Assembly: GCA_023433405.1 (NCBI GenBank)
Contig: JAEZCT010000054.1
Coordinates: 62,001 to 126,000 of the forward strand
Direction: 5' to 3'
From: Bacillota bacterium
Lineage (GTDB): Bacteria > Bacillota > Clostridia > Oscillospirales > Ruminococcaceae
DNA length: 64,000 nucleotides
A program made the position numbers and the translations under genes. Below are positions 1 through 8,735 of this stretch, piece by piece; the stretch's first letter is position 1, and each line of letters starts with the position of its first letter. The notes below the pieces were generated by a model. The model did not search any database. It saw only the letters and a list, made by a program, of their open reading frames with translations, and had not been told where the DNA came from.

Positions 1-2
1 TT

Positions 3-731
3 GGTATATATTATATCAATCGAAAATATCCGCACCTGAATATCAACCCCTTTCATATTAGGTTTGACCGTCCGCTCTTTATTCAGGTGGTAAAGCTGGG
101 AGTGCCCGCCGCAATTCAACAATCCATTTTCTCTATCGGCATTATGGTGATGCAGTCACTGGTGAACAGCTATGGTTCAGATTTTATGGCAGGCTATAAC
201 GGGGCGTCCAAGATAGATGCCTTTGCCTTTATGCCTATTCAAAGCTTTGCAACCGCAGTCACTACCTTTGTTGGCCAAAACGTAGGCGCAGGGCGGTATG
301 ACCGCGTACGGCAAGGAGCTAAGGCAGCCGTGTTAATGTCTGTTGTTTGTAGTATTGCAATTGGTATTATCTTGTTTTTTTCCGGGTCATACCTCATGCG
401 CCTGTTTAGTCCGGAACAGCCGGTAATTGAGGCTGGAATTGCCTATTTGTATCGCATTTTACCCTTCTTCTCCCTGTTAAGCGGAATGTTTATCTTAAAT
501 GGCGTTATGCGCGGTGCGGGCGAGATGTTAATCCCGGTATTATCCACCATGCTTTCTCTCTGGCTTATCCGCGTGCCAAGTGCATACCTGCTTGCCAACC
601 ATTTTGGGCGGGATAATATGTTTTTCAGTTTCGCTATCGGCTGGATTTGTGGCTTTATCCTGTCGTTTAGCTATTATCTCAGTGGAAAATGGAAGAAAAA
701 ATCAATTGCTGCTGCGGTTGAAGATAACTAA
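3..731 (+). CDS. MATE family efflux transporter, C-terminal part (5' end outside window)
   Basis: The frame is open from the first bases of the window to the stop at 731, so this is the C-terminal half of a gene that begins upstream. About six hydrophobic segments are visible, with a short basic tail (KWKKK). The stretch around GVPAAIQQS and the later VGQNVGAGRYDRVRQG matches the repeat unit of MATE (NorM/DinF-type) sodium- or proton-driven multidrug exporters of the inner membrane. A GTG at 87 could act as a start, but the transporter-like sequence continues upstream of it (YYINRKYPHL), so it is internal. Substrate cannot be told. Family call is firm. Confidence 0.9.
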   Translation, partial: GIYYINRKYPHLNINPFHIRFDRPLFIQVVKLGVPAAIQQSIFSIGIMVMQSLVNSYGSDFMAGYNGASKIDAFAFMPIQSFATAVTTFVGQNVGAGRYDRVRQGAKAAVLMSVVCSIAIGIILFFSGSYLMRLFSPEQPVIEAGIAYLYRILPFFSLLSGMFILNGVMRGAGEMLIPVLSTMLSLWLIRVPSAYLLANHFGRDNMFFSFAIGWICGFILSFSYYLSGKWKKKSIAAAVEDN

Positions 732-820
732 TCGCTTTTGCGGTTGTATATTTTCTGTTTTCTACGCATTTATGGGAATTTTACTTCGTTACGATTAAGA
801 ATGTAGCTTCTTTCTTTTAA

Positions 821-920
821 TACTAATATCCGATTTAAAAGAGTATAAAATTCAAGTGAAAAGCTTTAATCTATGGGCTTTCACGCGGATTTTTATCGAC
901 TCTTTTTGAGGAGATTAGTA
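821..920. repeat. Palindromic MITE-like element, copy 1
   Basis: A 100-bp imperfect palindrome that starts TACTAATATCCG and ends GAGATTAGTA, flanked by TAA on both sides (818-820 and 921-923). It is nearly the same as the copy at 19987-20086. It lies between the convergent MATE and pncB genes and fills most of that gap. Confidence 0.85.
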
Positions 921-993
921 TAACGCACTCTATCATTCAATAGTACACGGGTTACCTCGCGTATTCCCTGCGAACGCATCCACAGATAATGCA

Positions 994-1030
994 AAACGTC
1001 TGCGCACAAAGACTTTGTGCGCAGACGTTT
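994..1030 (-). terminator. Long hairpin directly after pncB
   Basis: A perfect 18-bp inverted repeat (AAACGTCTGCGCACAAAG and its complement) around a single base. It abuts the pncB stop codon and on the minus strand ends in CGTTTTG, so it probably terminates pncB. It could also stop transcripts from the MATE side. Confidence 0.75.
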
Positions 1031-1031
1031 A

Positions 1032-2495
1032 TTAATATCTTGAGATAAAACTGGCTAACATCGCATTTTTTATATCCCACAAAGAAAACGAAAGATCCAC
1101 ATAGTAGCGGTGGGGGTATTCAAATCGTTTTACCTCATCCCATAGCAGCTCAACCTGCTCAAGGCAATAGGAACGCATTTCCTCCAATCGGGGAACCTGA
1201 TACACCAGTTTCCCTTTATCAAATATCTGTTTTAGCATCGGCTTTGCGCTAATATTTTGCAGGTATTTCTTCTTCCATGTTTCCACGGGATCAAAAATAG
1301 TCAAGCCGTTTTCTACGCTCAATTTTTCTCCGCGAATGGTGATATAATCGGCGACTGCAACGCCTGTATCATTGGAAAACAGCCTGTAAAGCTCTTTGAA
1401 ATGGGGGGTCGTTACCTTTTCAATGCTTTCGCTCACCTTAATTTTAGGCGTGTAGGAGCCGTCGTCATTTTGCACCGCAACCAGCTTATACACTCCGCCA
1501 AAAACGGGATCACTCTTTGATGTAATCAGGTTTTCCCCTACACCAAAGCTATCGACACACGCTCCCTGCAAAAACAGGTCGCGAATCAGGTATTCATCCA
1601 GTGCATTGGAGGCTGTAATTCCCACATCCGAATAACCCGCGGCATCCAACATCTTGCGCGCCTTCTTGGATAAGTAGGCAATATCTCCGCTGTCTATGCG
1701 TATCCCCTTGGGGCGATATCCAAGGGGGCGAAGAACCTCATCAAACACCCGAATGGCGTTTGGAATGCCGGATTTTAGCACGTTATAGGTATCAACCAGT
1801 AAAACACAGCTATCAGGGTAAACCTCCGCATAGCGCTTAAAGGCCTCATACTCGCTGTCAAACAGCTGTACCCAGCTGTGCGCCATGGTGCCGGAGGCTG
1901 GTATGGAATATATACGGTCGGCGATGGTACAGGCCGTTCCGTGGCAGCCGCCGATATAAGCTGCACGCGCGCCCAGAATAGCCGCATCGTTACTTTGCGC
2001 GCGTCTGGAGCCAAACTCAAGTACCTTTTTGCCTTGCGCCGCCCGCACAATCCGATTGGATTTTGTTGCAATCAGAGATTGAAAGTTTATGGTGAGAAGA
2101 ATCATGGTTTCCAGAAGCTGTGCCTGTACCACCGGCCCGCGCACCGTCACCACCGGCTCGTTGGGAAAAATGGGGGTTCCCTCCTCCATAGACCATACGT
2201 CACAGCAGAACTCAAAATCTCGAAGATATGCTAAAAATTCCTCGCAAAACAGATTTTTATTCTGCAGGTATTCAATATCCTCTTTGGTGAATTTTAGGTT
2301 CTGCAGATATTCAATCACCTGTTCTAAACCTGCAAAGATAGCAAACCCTGCCTTGTCAGGGATGTTGCGAAAAAACATATCGAACACCGCTATCTTATTT
2401 GTCATCCCGTTTTGCATATAGCCATTTGACATCGTCAATTCGTAAAAATCCGCAAGCATGGTAAGGTTTCGTTGCTCTGCCCATTTAGTTCCCAT
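1032..2495 (-). CDS. pncB: Nicotinate phosphoribosyltransferase
   Basis: Converts nicotinate and PRPP to nicotinate mononucleotide, the entry step of niacin salvage to NAD. The sequence has the family N-terminus NLTMLADFYELTM, the RIDSGDIAYLS segment and the GVGENLITSKSDPVFGG phosphate-binding loop, and spans the whole family length (487 residues from this start). The chosen ATG gives the N-terminus expected for clostridial homologues; an in-frame ATG at 2564 would add 23 residues and has an AAAGG sequence nine bases upstream, so the longer form cannot be excluded. It has its own promoter at 2596-2624. A niacin-transporter-like gene at 19280 may serve the same pathway. Confidence 0.93.
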   Translation of the reverse strand: MGTKWAEQRNLTMLADFYELTMSNGYMQNGMTNKIAVFDMFFRNIPDKAGFAIFAGLEQVIEYLQNLKFTKEDIEYLQNKNLFCEEFLAYLRDFEFCCDVWSMEEGTPIFPNEPVVTVRGPVVQAQLLETMILLTINFQSLIATKSNRIVRAAQGKKVLEFGSRRAQSNDAAILGARAAYIGGCHGTACTIADRIYSIPASGTMAHSWVQLFDSEYEAFKRYAEVYPDSCVLLVDTYNVLKSGIPNAIRVFDEVLRPLGYRPKGIRIDSGDIAYLSKKARKMLDAAGYSDVGITASNALDEYLIRDLFLQGACVDSFGVGENLITSKSDPVFGGVYKLVAVQNDDGSYTPKIKVSESIEKVTTPHFKELYRLFSNDTGVAVADYITIRGEKLSVENGLTIFDPVETWKKKYLQNISAKPMLKQIFDKGKLVYQVPRLEEMRSYCLEQVELLWDEVKRFEYPHRYYVDLSFSLWDIKNAMLASFISRY

Positions 2496-2595
2496 TGTTT
2501 TAATGATGCCTCTTTCCCAATAATGTGACGCGCTTTTTTCCCGCCTTTCGCGGGGATAAAACATTGGTTTAAACCTTTTTTAATTTGCAAGTAGT

Positions 2596-2624
2596 ATTAT
2601 ATCAACTCTATCTTTGATTTGCAA
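2596..2624 (-). promoter_or_regulatory. Sigma-A type promoter of pncB
   Basis: On the minus strand: TTGCAA (2624-2619), 17-base spacer, TATAAT (2601-2596), with TG one base before the -10. It overlaps the end of the NERD gene, so pncB can be transcribed separately from it. Confidence 0.65.
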
Positions 2625-3324
2625 TTGCGCGGACGATTAATTTGCATTCATTACGGCTCAAGCTCCTCCACACACCTCCACGCTTTATATATCGCAACAG
2701 CTTTCGTTTTCCCCCTTTACGGGCAGAAAAAACCGGAATCTCAAAGCTATGAACTCGAACCTTTGTTTTTGGATGAGAAAAATAAACAATCCCCTGCGCT
2801 TTTACTTGAAAGCCCAATTCTTTAAGATACCGGGTCATGACATTGGCATGGGTGGTAACCTGCCTCATTGGGCTATAAAAACGCCTTCCACAGCCACCGG
2901 AATCGTTTTTCTTTGTCTGTAAAAGCTTATAATCCTCATCGTCACCGCTAATTACACCCACATGGTTCTTTGTCTCGACCACAAACACGCCATTCGGTCC
3001 CACTACAACATGATCCATTTGAGCTCGAGCTGAGCCCGTTTGAATCGTTACATCAGGGCATAAATAATACCAGCCCGGGAGGCCTCTTAGGACAGCCGTA
3101 GTTGCAGCTTCTCCCTTCAATCCATGCTTAAAAAGCAGCATTTGTGTTCTTTCGCGTCGTATACGCAGCAAAAACAGCAAAGCAATCAGCGAGATTCCAT
3201 AGGTGAATATCGCAAATACTGCCCCAGCAAGCGCAATAAGGATATAAAGAATTATTCTTAATTCACACAGGTAATAGCTTTTGCTTACACTGCTAACCAG
3301 CGATGATTTTACGATTCTTGCCAT
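2608..3324 (-). CDS. NERD domain-containing membrane protein
   Basis: The 238-residue protein has a hydrophobic hairpin at about residues 22-56, followed by a NERD (nuclease-related) domain at about 68-190. The domain core is visible: a conserved GLKGE start, then QMDHVVVGPNGVFVVETKN, which carries the Asp and the ExK-type residues of the restriction-endonuclease-like fold. The C-terminus is very basic (ARKGGKRKLLRYIKRGG), as in a nucleic-acid-binding tail. NERD proteins are predicted nucleases of unknown role; no partner gene suggests a function here. Family assignment is secure, activity is inference. Confidence 0.85.
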   Translation of the reverse strand: MARIVKSSLVSSVSKSYYLCELRIILYILIALAGAVFAIFTYGISLIALLFLLRIRRERTQMLLFKHGLKGEAATTAVLRGLPGWYYLCPDVTIQTGSARAQMDHVVVGPNGVFVVETKNHVGVISGDDEDYKLLQTKKNDSGGCGRRFYSPMRQVTTHANVMTRYLKELGFQVKAQGIVYFSHPKTKVRVHSFEIPVFSARKGGKRKLLRYIKRGGVWRSLSRNECKLIVRAIANQR

Positions 3325-3384
3325 GTCGTTTGCTCCTTGATGTATCTTGATAAGCTGTGAAGCTGCTATGCCTTTCGCGGCTGT

Positions 3385-3491
3385 TGCTAATAACCGAATT
3401 AAACGTGTATAAAAATCAAGTGGAAAGCTTCGGTTCCAGGCTTTTCACTTGATTTTTATCTATAACCCTACATTTCTTGAGGGGATTAGTA
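3385..3491. repeat. Palindromic MITE-like element, copy 2 (diverged)
   Basis: Starts TGCTAATAACCG and ends GGGGATTAGTA, with the conserved ATAAAAATCAAGTG and CACTTGATTTTTAT arms. Flanks are TGT and TGA, so any target duplication has decayed by one base. Lies upstream of the NERD gene. Confidence 0.8.
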
Positions 3492-3550
3492 TGAAAAGCT
3501 TATCGTTTTAATTTTTTAAAGCACCATTAGAATTGTTTGCCGTATGTCTG

Positions 3551-3584
3551 GAAGCGGACTCCGCCAATTGACGGAATCCGCTTC
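3551..3584. terminator. Hairpin after the DUF3006 gene
   Basis: GAAGCGGA pairs with TCCGCTTC, with an inner CTCCG/CGGAA stem. The T-run (CTTCTTTTG) follows on the plus strand; on the minus strand, where the neighbouring operon ends, there is no U-run, so it may rather be an RNA-end-stabilising hairpin. Confidence 0.5.
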
Positions 3585-3591
3585 TTTTGTG

Positions 3592-3822
3592 CTATTCCTC
3601 ACAAAACACATTACGCTGAAGCTCAATGATACGTTGCCTGCGCCGCTGGGTCTCGGCCTCGTCATATTCCACGTGTCCGTCGGGGTACAGGCGAAAACAG
3701 TCGCCTTCCTTTGCACCCATGGGCAATACCGCACGACCGACATAATGCGAAACACGTTCCATATCTTCACATACGGCTATATGTTCCTCAAATCGATCCA
3801 GGCTGACGAGAAGGTAATTCAA
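3592..3822 (-). CDS. DUF3006 domain-containing protein
   Basis: A 76-residue protein with the family pattern: LDRFEEHIAVCED near the start, LPMGAKEGD in the middle and a DEAETQRRRQRIIELQ helix at the end. It begins with TTG immediately after the stop codon of the preceding hydrolase gene, so the two are translationally linked. DUF3006 proteins are commonly encoded beside ComEC-type metallo-beta-lactamase proteins, as here. No catalytic residues are evident; a small accessory or regulatory protein for the hydrolase is the likeliest role. Confidence 0.85.
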   Translation of the reverse strand: MNYLLVSLDRFEEHIAVCEDMERVSHYVGRAVLPMGAKEGDCFRLYPDGHVEYDEAETQRRRQRIIELQRNVFCEE

Positions 3823-4845
3823 TTATGTGTCCTGCCTTTCGGTCTTAACCGCCATATTCGTGCCATCGGTTGTATAAACGATGGTGCCGTTCAGGTCGGT
3901 GCGATTGACAATAATCCCTCGTTTATCCAGCGCCTCTAGGATTTCTGCATGGGGATGTCCATAATCGTTCTTGAGACCGCAGGAGATTGCCGCGTAACGC
4001 GGGCCAATGGCCTCTAGAAAATCGGCTGAGCTTGAGGTTCGACTGCCGTGATGCCCCACTACATAGAGGTCGGCCGCCAGATTATAGCCTGCCTGACCGG
4101 CGGCTTTTTCAGCCTTTTTCTCCGCGTCGCCGGATATAAGCACCCTTGTATTCCCAAAGGTGATTTTAGAAATCACCGATACATTATTAAGGTCGTCATA
4201 CTCCCCCACGGGTCCAAAGATATCAAGCTTCATAGGTCCCACCGCATAACTTTTTCCCGGTTTTGCCGCGATTACCTTTATGGACTTCTCGCCCAGAACA
4301 CGCAGAACGTCCTCGTAGGTCTTGGTGGTTGGCACCAGCTTGTCGGACAGCTTTGGCATGATTACATTATCGACCTTTATGTTACTTAAAACGTCGTCCA
4401 TGCCGCCAATATGGTCGGAATGGGGGTGAGTCCCAATAAAATAGTCCAATCGATCTATCCCCAGTGCGCCCAGCAAATCCAGCACCACGTCTCCTTGGTC
4501 GTTTTCTCCCGCGTCAATTAAGATAGAATAATCACCAGTCGTCAAAAGTGTTGAACTCCCCTGTCCTACGCTAATAACATATACCGACATTCGCGCGCCG
4601 TTAAGCATTTCCGGAGGCGGGTTCGCTAGCTGCTCTTCCGCAGGAATCTCAGCGGTAGACACGGCCGGCTCGCTAATGATTGGCTCGCCGGTTGCTATCT
4701 CGTAGGCTTCCTCCCAGGTTGGAAACGTAAAAGGCAGCAGCGAGAGTGAGGAAAGAGTCAGCAGGACGACAAGTATCGCCGCCAAAACGACAAAGCCCAG
4801 TGATACTTTATTTTTATTTTTGGACTGCTTTCTATTGTTTGCCAA
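3823..4845 (-). CDS. ComEC/Rec2-like MBL-fold hydrolase, membrane-anchored
   Basis: The 340-residue protein starts with a basic segment and one membrane helix (about 14-37), then a metallo-beta-lactamase domain facing outward. The metal-binding motif THPHSDHIGG is at about residue 140, and VVGHHGSRTSSS and YGHPHAEIL give the remaining ligands. This is the C-terminal domain type of the DNA-uptake channel ComEC, without the channel, found as stand-alone proteins in many Clostridia. The start is TTG with GGGGG about eight bases upstream. It heads a two-gene unit with DUF3006. Extracellular nuclease or phosphodiesterase activity is inference. Confidence 0.87.
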   Translation of the reverse strand: MANNRKQSKNKNKVSLGFVVLAAILVVLLTLSSLSLLPFTFPTWEEAYEIATGEPIISEPAVSTAEIPAEEQLANPPPEMLNGARMSVYVISVGQGSSTLLTTGDYSILIDAGENDQGDVVLDLLGALGIDRLDYFIGTHPHSDHIGGMDDVLSNIKVDNVIMPKLSDKLVPTTKTYEDVLRVLGEKSIKVIAAKPGKSYAVGPMKLDIFGPVGEYDDLNNVSVISKITFGNTRVLISGDAEKKAEKAAGQAGYNLAADLYVVGHHGSRTSSSADFLEAIGPRYAAISCGLKNDYGHPHAEILEALDKRGIIVNRTDLNGTIVYTTDGTNMAVKTERQDT

Positions 4846-4963
4846 AATTACGTCCCCCTCGCAGTGTAAACCTATCCTTCAATAAAAGCATAGATTTTGT
4901 GGTGAAATTTAGCGTCACAATTCTTAAACCAAAGGCTTTGTCACATTTATTAATGTTTTCTGC

Positions 4964-7447
4964 TTAATTTGACACCCCGGAATCCTCGCGCATTGTCATC
5001 TCAATCCACTGCTGACGAGTAATCAGTACCGGTCTGGGCTTACTGCCCTCAAAGGGACCTACAATCCCCCGTTGCTCCATCTCATCAATAATTCTTGCCG
5101 CACGGGCGTATCCCAGCTTTAACCGGCGCTGCAATAGAGAGGTGGATGCTTGTCCGGCCTCAACAACACATTCAATCGCCTTTGGCAGCATTTCGTCGGC
5201 GGCATCTGCCGAGTCACCTCCCGTCGGAGCTCCCTTTTCCTTCGCGGCCTGTTTTTCTATCTCATCTAGAATCTCATCATCATATTCTGCCTTCGTACCA
5301 TTCTTAATAAAGGATACAACACGTTCAATCTCTTTTTCATTAACATAACACCCCTGCACGCGTAAAGGCTTAGAGCTTCCCACGGGTGAATACAGCATAT
5401 CGCCGCGACCCAATAGCTTTTCTGCGCCGCCCATATCCAGTATGGTACGCGAATCAACCTGTGAGGAAACCGCAAAGGCAATTCTGCTGGGGATATTCGC
5501 CTTGATAACACCCGTTATTACATCCACCGACGGGCGCTGTGTGGCAATGACCAAATGCATTCCCGCCGCGCGCGCCATTTGAGCGAGACGACAAATCGCG
5601 TCTTCTACTTCATTCGGGGCCGCAATCATTAAGTCGGCAAGCTCGTCAATGATAATTACAATTTGCGGCAGCGGCTTAATTTCATCGTTAATATGTGCCA
5701 GCTCATTATAGCCTACAAGATCACGCACTTGATTATCCGCAAACAGCTTGTACCGGTTCAGCATCTCGGTAACTGCCCAGTTGAGTGCTCCCGCTGCTTT
5801 GCGCGGGTCGGTTACCACAGGCACCAATAGATGAGGTATGCCGTTGTAAATACCAAGCTCCACCACCTTGGGATCCACCATTAAAAAACGCACCTCATCA
5901 GGAGTAGATTTATATAAAAGACTGATAATCATTGCGTTAATACAGACTGATTTACCCGAGCCAGTAGCACCTGCAACCAGTACATGTGGCATTTTGGAAA
6001 GGTCGGCTACCACCTTTTCCCCGGTAATATCCTGCCCCAGCGTAACGGAAAGGCGGCTTTTTGCATCAAGAAACTCCCCTGAGTCAATCAGGTTGCGCAA
6101 CTTTACCACACTTACCTCTTTGTTTGGAACTTCTATGCCTACTGCCGGCTTATTGGGAATTGGTGCTTCGATACGAACCCCCGCGCTGGCAAGGTTAAGC
6201 GCAATATCATCCGCAAGGCTTGTAATTTTAGCAATTTTTACACCCGCGGAGGGCTGAAGCTCATACCTTGTTACCGCAGGTCCTCTGGAGATGGCAAGCA
6301 CCTTGGTTACGACACCAAAGCTTTTAAGCGTATCCACCAACAATTCCGCGTTTTGGGTAAGCTCCTCGCTAAGGTCAGAGGTGTCCATCATCCGACCCTG
6401 TTCAAGCAGCGTCACGGGAGGATATGTATAGCCCTGGGATGAATCCTGCTCCAATGCAGTTTTTGCAATTTCATGCTCTAATACCCTTGACTCGCTTTCC
6501 GCTCCTTGCCTGCCCGAAGCGCGCTGCATCTGCGTAACCGGTTCGGAAACTGCCGCAACGGTTACGGTCGGCGGCGGAACTGTCGGGGGCGCAAGCTCCG
6601 GTTCTTCCGGTTTTTTGGTTCTGATCTCGGCGATAGGTTCCTTGGCCTTTTTCTTATCCTCCTTAATACGATTCTTTTCGGCAATCTTGCGCTCTTTGTC
6701 GGTCATTGCGGTATTAGACCAAATCACCTGTCCCGCGGTGATGGGGTGTTCCGGCATCAAATCCTCGTCAAGCGGGATATCAATATTAAAGCGTGGCTTG
6801 TCCGCTTTCTCTGCCATCCGCTCCTGATATACATTTCCAAGCTTCTTAACAGGTTTTGAGACTGTATGGAATACATCGACCAGCGTAATCCCTGTTATAA
6901 TCATTACAAACAGTACAATCAGCAAGATAACAGTAATCCCCGCGCCCTGTTTTTCAAAAAGCTCATACAGAGTCCAGCCAAATACGCCGCCAAAAAATCC
7001 GCCGCCTTTCTTTGCGACTCCATCAAGATACAAATTGGATATTTGCTCAAAGAAGTTATCTCCGGCAGGTGTCGCCCTATCAGAAAAAATATGTACCGCT
7101 CCACAAATCATAACGGTTAGCAGTAAAGTCTGCCAGCTTTTTGCGGAAGGTGAAAACGCTTTTTGATCAACTGCCATTAAACCCGCCAAAAGCATGGTTA
7201 AAAACGGCACCGCATAAGCGACGCCTCCAAACATTCCAAACATAAAATTGTGAAGCGCAGTCCATACGTTCGCCCCGCTTACAAATACCAATGCGCACAA
7301 AAAAATTCCCAATGCCAATGTAACCACAGCGGAAAGCTGCCTTTGTGCATAGGCGCGCCTATTTTCACGTTCCTGCACCGCTGTTTTTTTAGCCTTGCTC
7401 CCTGACCTTTTCTTCGTTGTAGGGGAACTCGTTCTACGTTGTGCCAT
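4964..7447 (-). CDS. spoIIIE: DNA translocase FtsK/SpoIIIE
   Basis: Septum-anchored DNA pump that moves chromosome through the closing division or sporulation septum. About 827 residues: basic N-terminus, four to five membrane helices up to about residue 200, a Pro/Glu/Lys-rich linker, then the motor with Walker A GATGSGKS (about residue 495), Walker B IVIIIDELADLM, and the gamma winged-helix domain at the end (QASTSLLQRRLKLGYARAARIIDEMEQ). Start is the ATG after GAGG; a GTG one codon upstream is too close to that site. Context tepA-ylzJ-uppP-spoIIIE resembles the Bacillus tepA-ylzJ-spoIIIE order, which favours the SpoIIIE name, although Clostridia often use one protein for both jobs. Confidence 0.95.
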   Translation of the reverse strand: MAQRRTSSPTTKKRSGSKAKKTAVQERENRRAYAQRQLSAVVTLALGIFLCALVFVSGANVWTALHNFMFGMFGGVAYAVPFLTMLLAGLMAVDQKAFSPSAKSWQTLLLTVMICGAVHIFSDRATPAGDNFFEQISNLYLDGVAKKGGGFFGGVFGWTLYELFEKQGAGITVILLIVLFVMIITGITLVDVFHTVSKPVKKLGNVYQERMAEKADKPRFNIDIPLDEDLMPEHPITAGQVIWSNTAMTDKERKIAEKNRIKEDKKKAKEPIAEIRTKKPEEPELAPPTVPPPTVTVAAVSEPVTQMQRASGRQGAESESRVLEHEIAKTALEQDSSQGYTYPPVTLLEQGRMMDTSDLSEELTQNAELLVDTLKSFGVVTKVLAISRGPAVTRYELQPSAGVKIAKITSLADDIALNLASAGVRIEAPIPNKPAVGIEVPNKEVSVVKLRNLIDSGEFLDAKSRLSVTLGQDITGEKVVADLSKMPHVLVAGATGSGKSVCINAMIISLLYKSTPDEVRFLMVDPKVVELGIYNGIPHLLVPVVTDPRKAAGALNWAVTEMLNRYKLFADNQVRDLVGYNELAHINDEIKPLPQIVIIIDELADLMIAAPNEVEDAICRLAQMARAAGMHLVIATQRPSVDVITGVIKANIPSRIAFAVSSQVDSRTILDMGGAEKLLGRGDMLYSPVGSSKPLRVQGCYVNEKEIERVVSFIKNGTKAEYDDEILDEIEKQAAKEKGAPTGGDSADAADEMLPKAIECVVEAGQASTSLLQRRLKLGYARAARIIDEMEQRGIVGPFEGSKPRPVLITRQQWIEMTMREDSGVSN

Positions 7448-7513
7448 CACACCTCATCCGTTCTGTTAATCTCAAGAAAGCACCAGCCTCTTGGGCTTTT
7501 TTGCTTGTCGCCG

Positions 7514-8395
7514 CTATGAAAGAAGAGACGCAAGAAAATCGGTAAAATGAACGCCTGTAAGATGTTCAAACACACCGATAATAATTACGATGGTACCAAG
7601 GGTTAAGGTATAGTAGGAAAACACAATAAGCCGGTCAGATTTAACCATCCACGAAACCAGCTTGATGGCGAAAAAGCCCACTGCCGCCGAGGTGATGATT
7701 CCTAAAATAACAGGAAGCCAATCGATAGAAACATTCTGTTCAAACGCATCCTTTAACTCAAAAACATTCGCTCCAATTACGGCGGGAATGCCCATAATAA
7801 AGGAGAATGCCACCGCATACTCCCGGGAATAACCGCGCAAAAGCGCAACGGATATCGTTGAGCCCGAACGCGACACCGCAGGCAGGGCCGCAAGCCCTTG
7901 GAACGTACCGATCAATAAAGAGTCTGAGTACCGCATGTTTTTTGCCGTACGGTCTCCTTTGTAGCAACGGTCAGCCAAGAACAGTAGGAGGCCTGTAAAT
8001 AAAAACAGGATGCCTTCCACAACAATATCATCATCCTGTGTGATTGCGATGAAATAATCCTTGATAAAGTAAAACCCAATCAGCGGTATAAGCGAAATCA
8101 GGATCATAATAATCATGCGTCGGTCTTCGCCCATTTTACGGAGAGTAAAGTTTCCTTTAAAAATATCTCGCAGCATATGAAAAAATTCAAGGATTAAATC
8201 GGCAATTAAATGACGGTAGGCTATAAAAACAGCGATTAAGGTGCCAAGATGCAGCATAACAGTAAATAGCAACGCACCTTCTCCGGATGTCTTGGTAAAA
8301 TGCTGAAATAGTGTCAGGTGCCCGTCGCTGGACACCGGAAGAAATTCTGTTATACCCTGCAATAAGCCCTGCAGGATGGCATTCAGGATGGTCAA
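7514..8395 (-). CDS. uppP: Undecaprenyl-diphosphate phosphatase
   Basis: Membrane phosphatase (BacA family) that recycles undecaprenyl pyrophosphate to the monophosphate carrier used for peptidoglycan and surface glycans. Both family motifs are present: QGITEFLPVSSDGH close to the N-terminus and LPAVSRSGST in the middle; seven to eight membrane helices are seen. The start is a TTG nine bases after a perfect GGAGG; the longer open frame to 8437 has no such site. It sits between ylzJ and spoIIIE on the same strand, an unusual insertion into that conserved block. Confidence 0.94.
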   Translation of the reverse strand: MTILNAILQGLLQGITEFLPVSSDGHLTLFQHFTKTSGEGALLFTVMLHLGTLIAVFIAYRHLIADLILEFFHMLRDIFKGNFTLRKMGEDRRMIIMILISLIPLIGFYFIKDYFIAITQDDDIVVEGILFLFTGLLLFLADRCYKGDRTAKNMRYSDSLLIGTFQGLAALPAVSRSGSTISVALLRGYSREYAVAFSFIMGIPAVIGANVFELKDAFEQNVSIDWLPVILGIITSAAVGFFAIKLVSWMVKSDRLIVFSYYTLTLGTIVIIIGVFEHLTGVHFTDFLASLLS

Positions 8396-8507
8396 CGTGG
8401 TTTTCCTCCGTTTATGTAATGATGTCGCGCGGCACACGCAGGGTAGTACCCTTTTGCGCTAAGACATGACGCACAACAAAAAATCGGCAGTCCTTTTAAT
8501 CAACGAA

Positions 8508-8735
8508 TCACTCCGTATATCTGCTAAAAAAAGGGGGTTGGATAACACAACCCGGAGCAAGGTCTTTATTTAAAAAATGTCGGGGATTTGTTGAAAGAAT
8601 ACGTGTAATATGAAGCCCGTCCGACTGTTCGGTTCCCTCCAGCAGGACCCCATTAACCGTCCTTGCAACAGACTGTGTCTGCGAGAGCTCCTCAGAAAAC
8701 ACGAGCTCCCTAGGTTGGATTGTATAAAGCAGCAT
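8508..8735 (-). CDS. ylzJ: YlzJ-like protein
   Basis: A 75-residue protein beginning MLLYTIQPRELVF, the signature start of the YlzJ family, which is known only from spore-forming Firmicutes and has no assigned function. Its ATG shares one base with the TGA of tepA (TGATG), so the two are translationally coupled, exactly the gene order seen in Bacillus. The gap of about 110 bases to uppP holds no clear terminator. Confidence 0.87.
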   Translation of the reverse strand: MLLYTIQPRELVFSEELSQTQSVARTVNGVLLEGTEQSDGLHITRILSTNPRHFLNKDLAPGCVIQPPFFSRYTE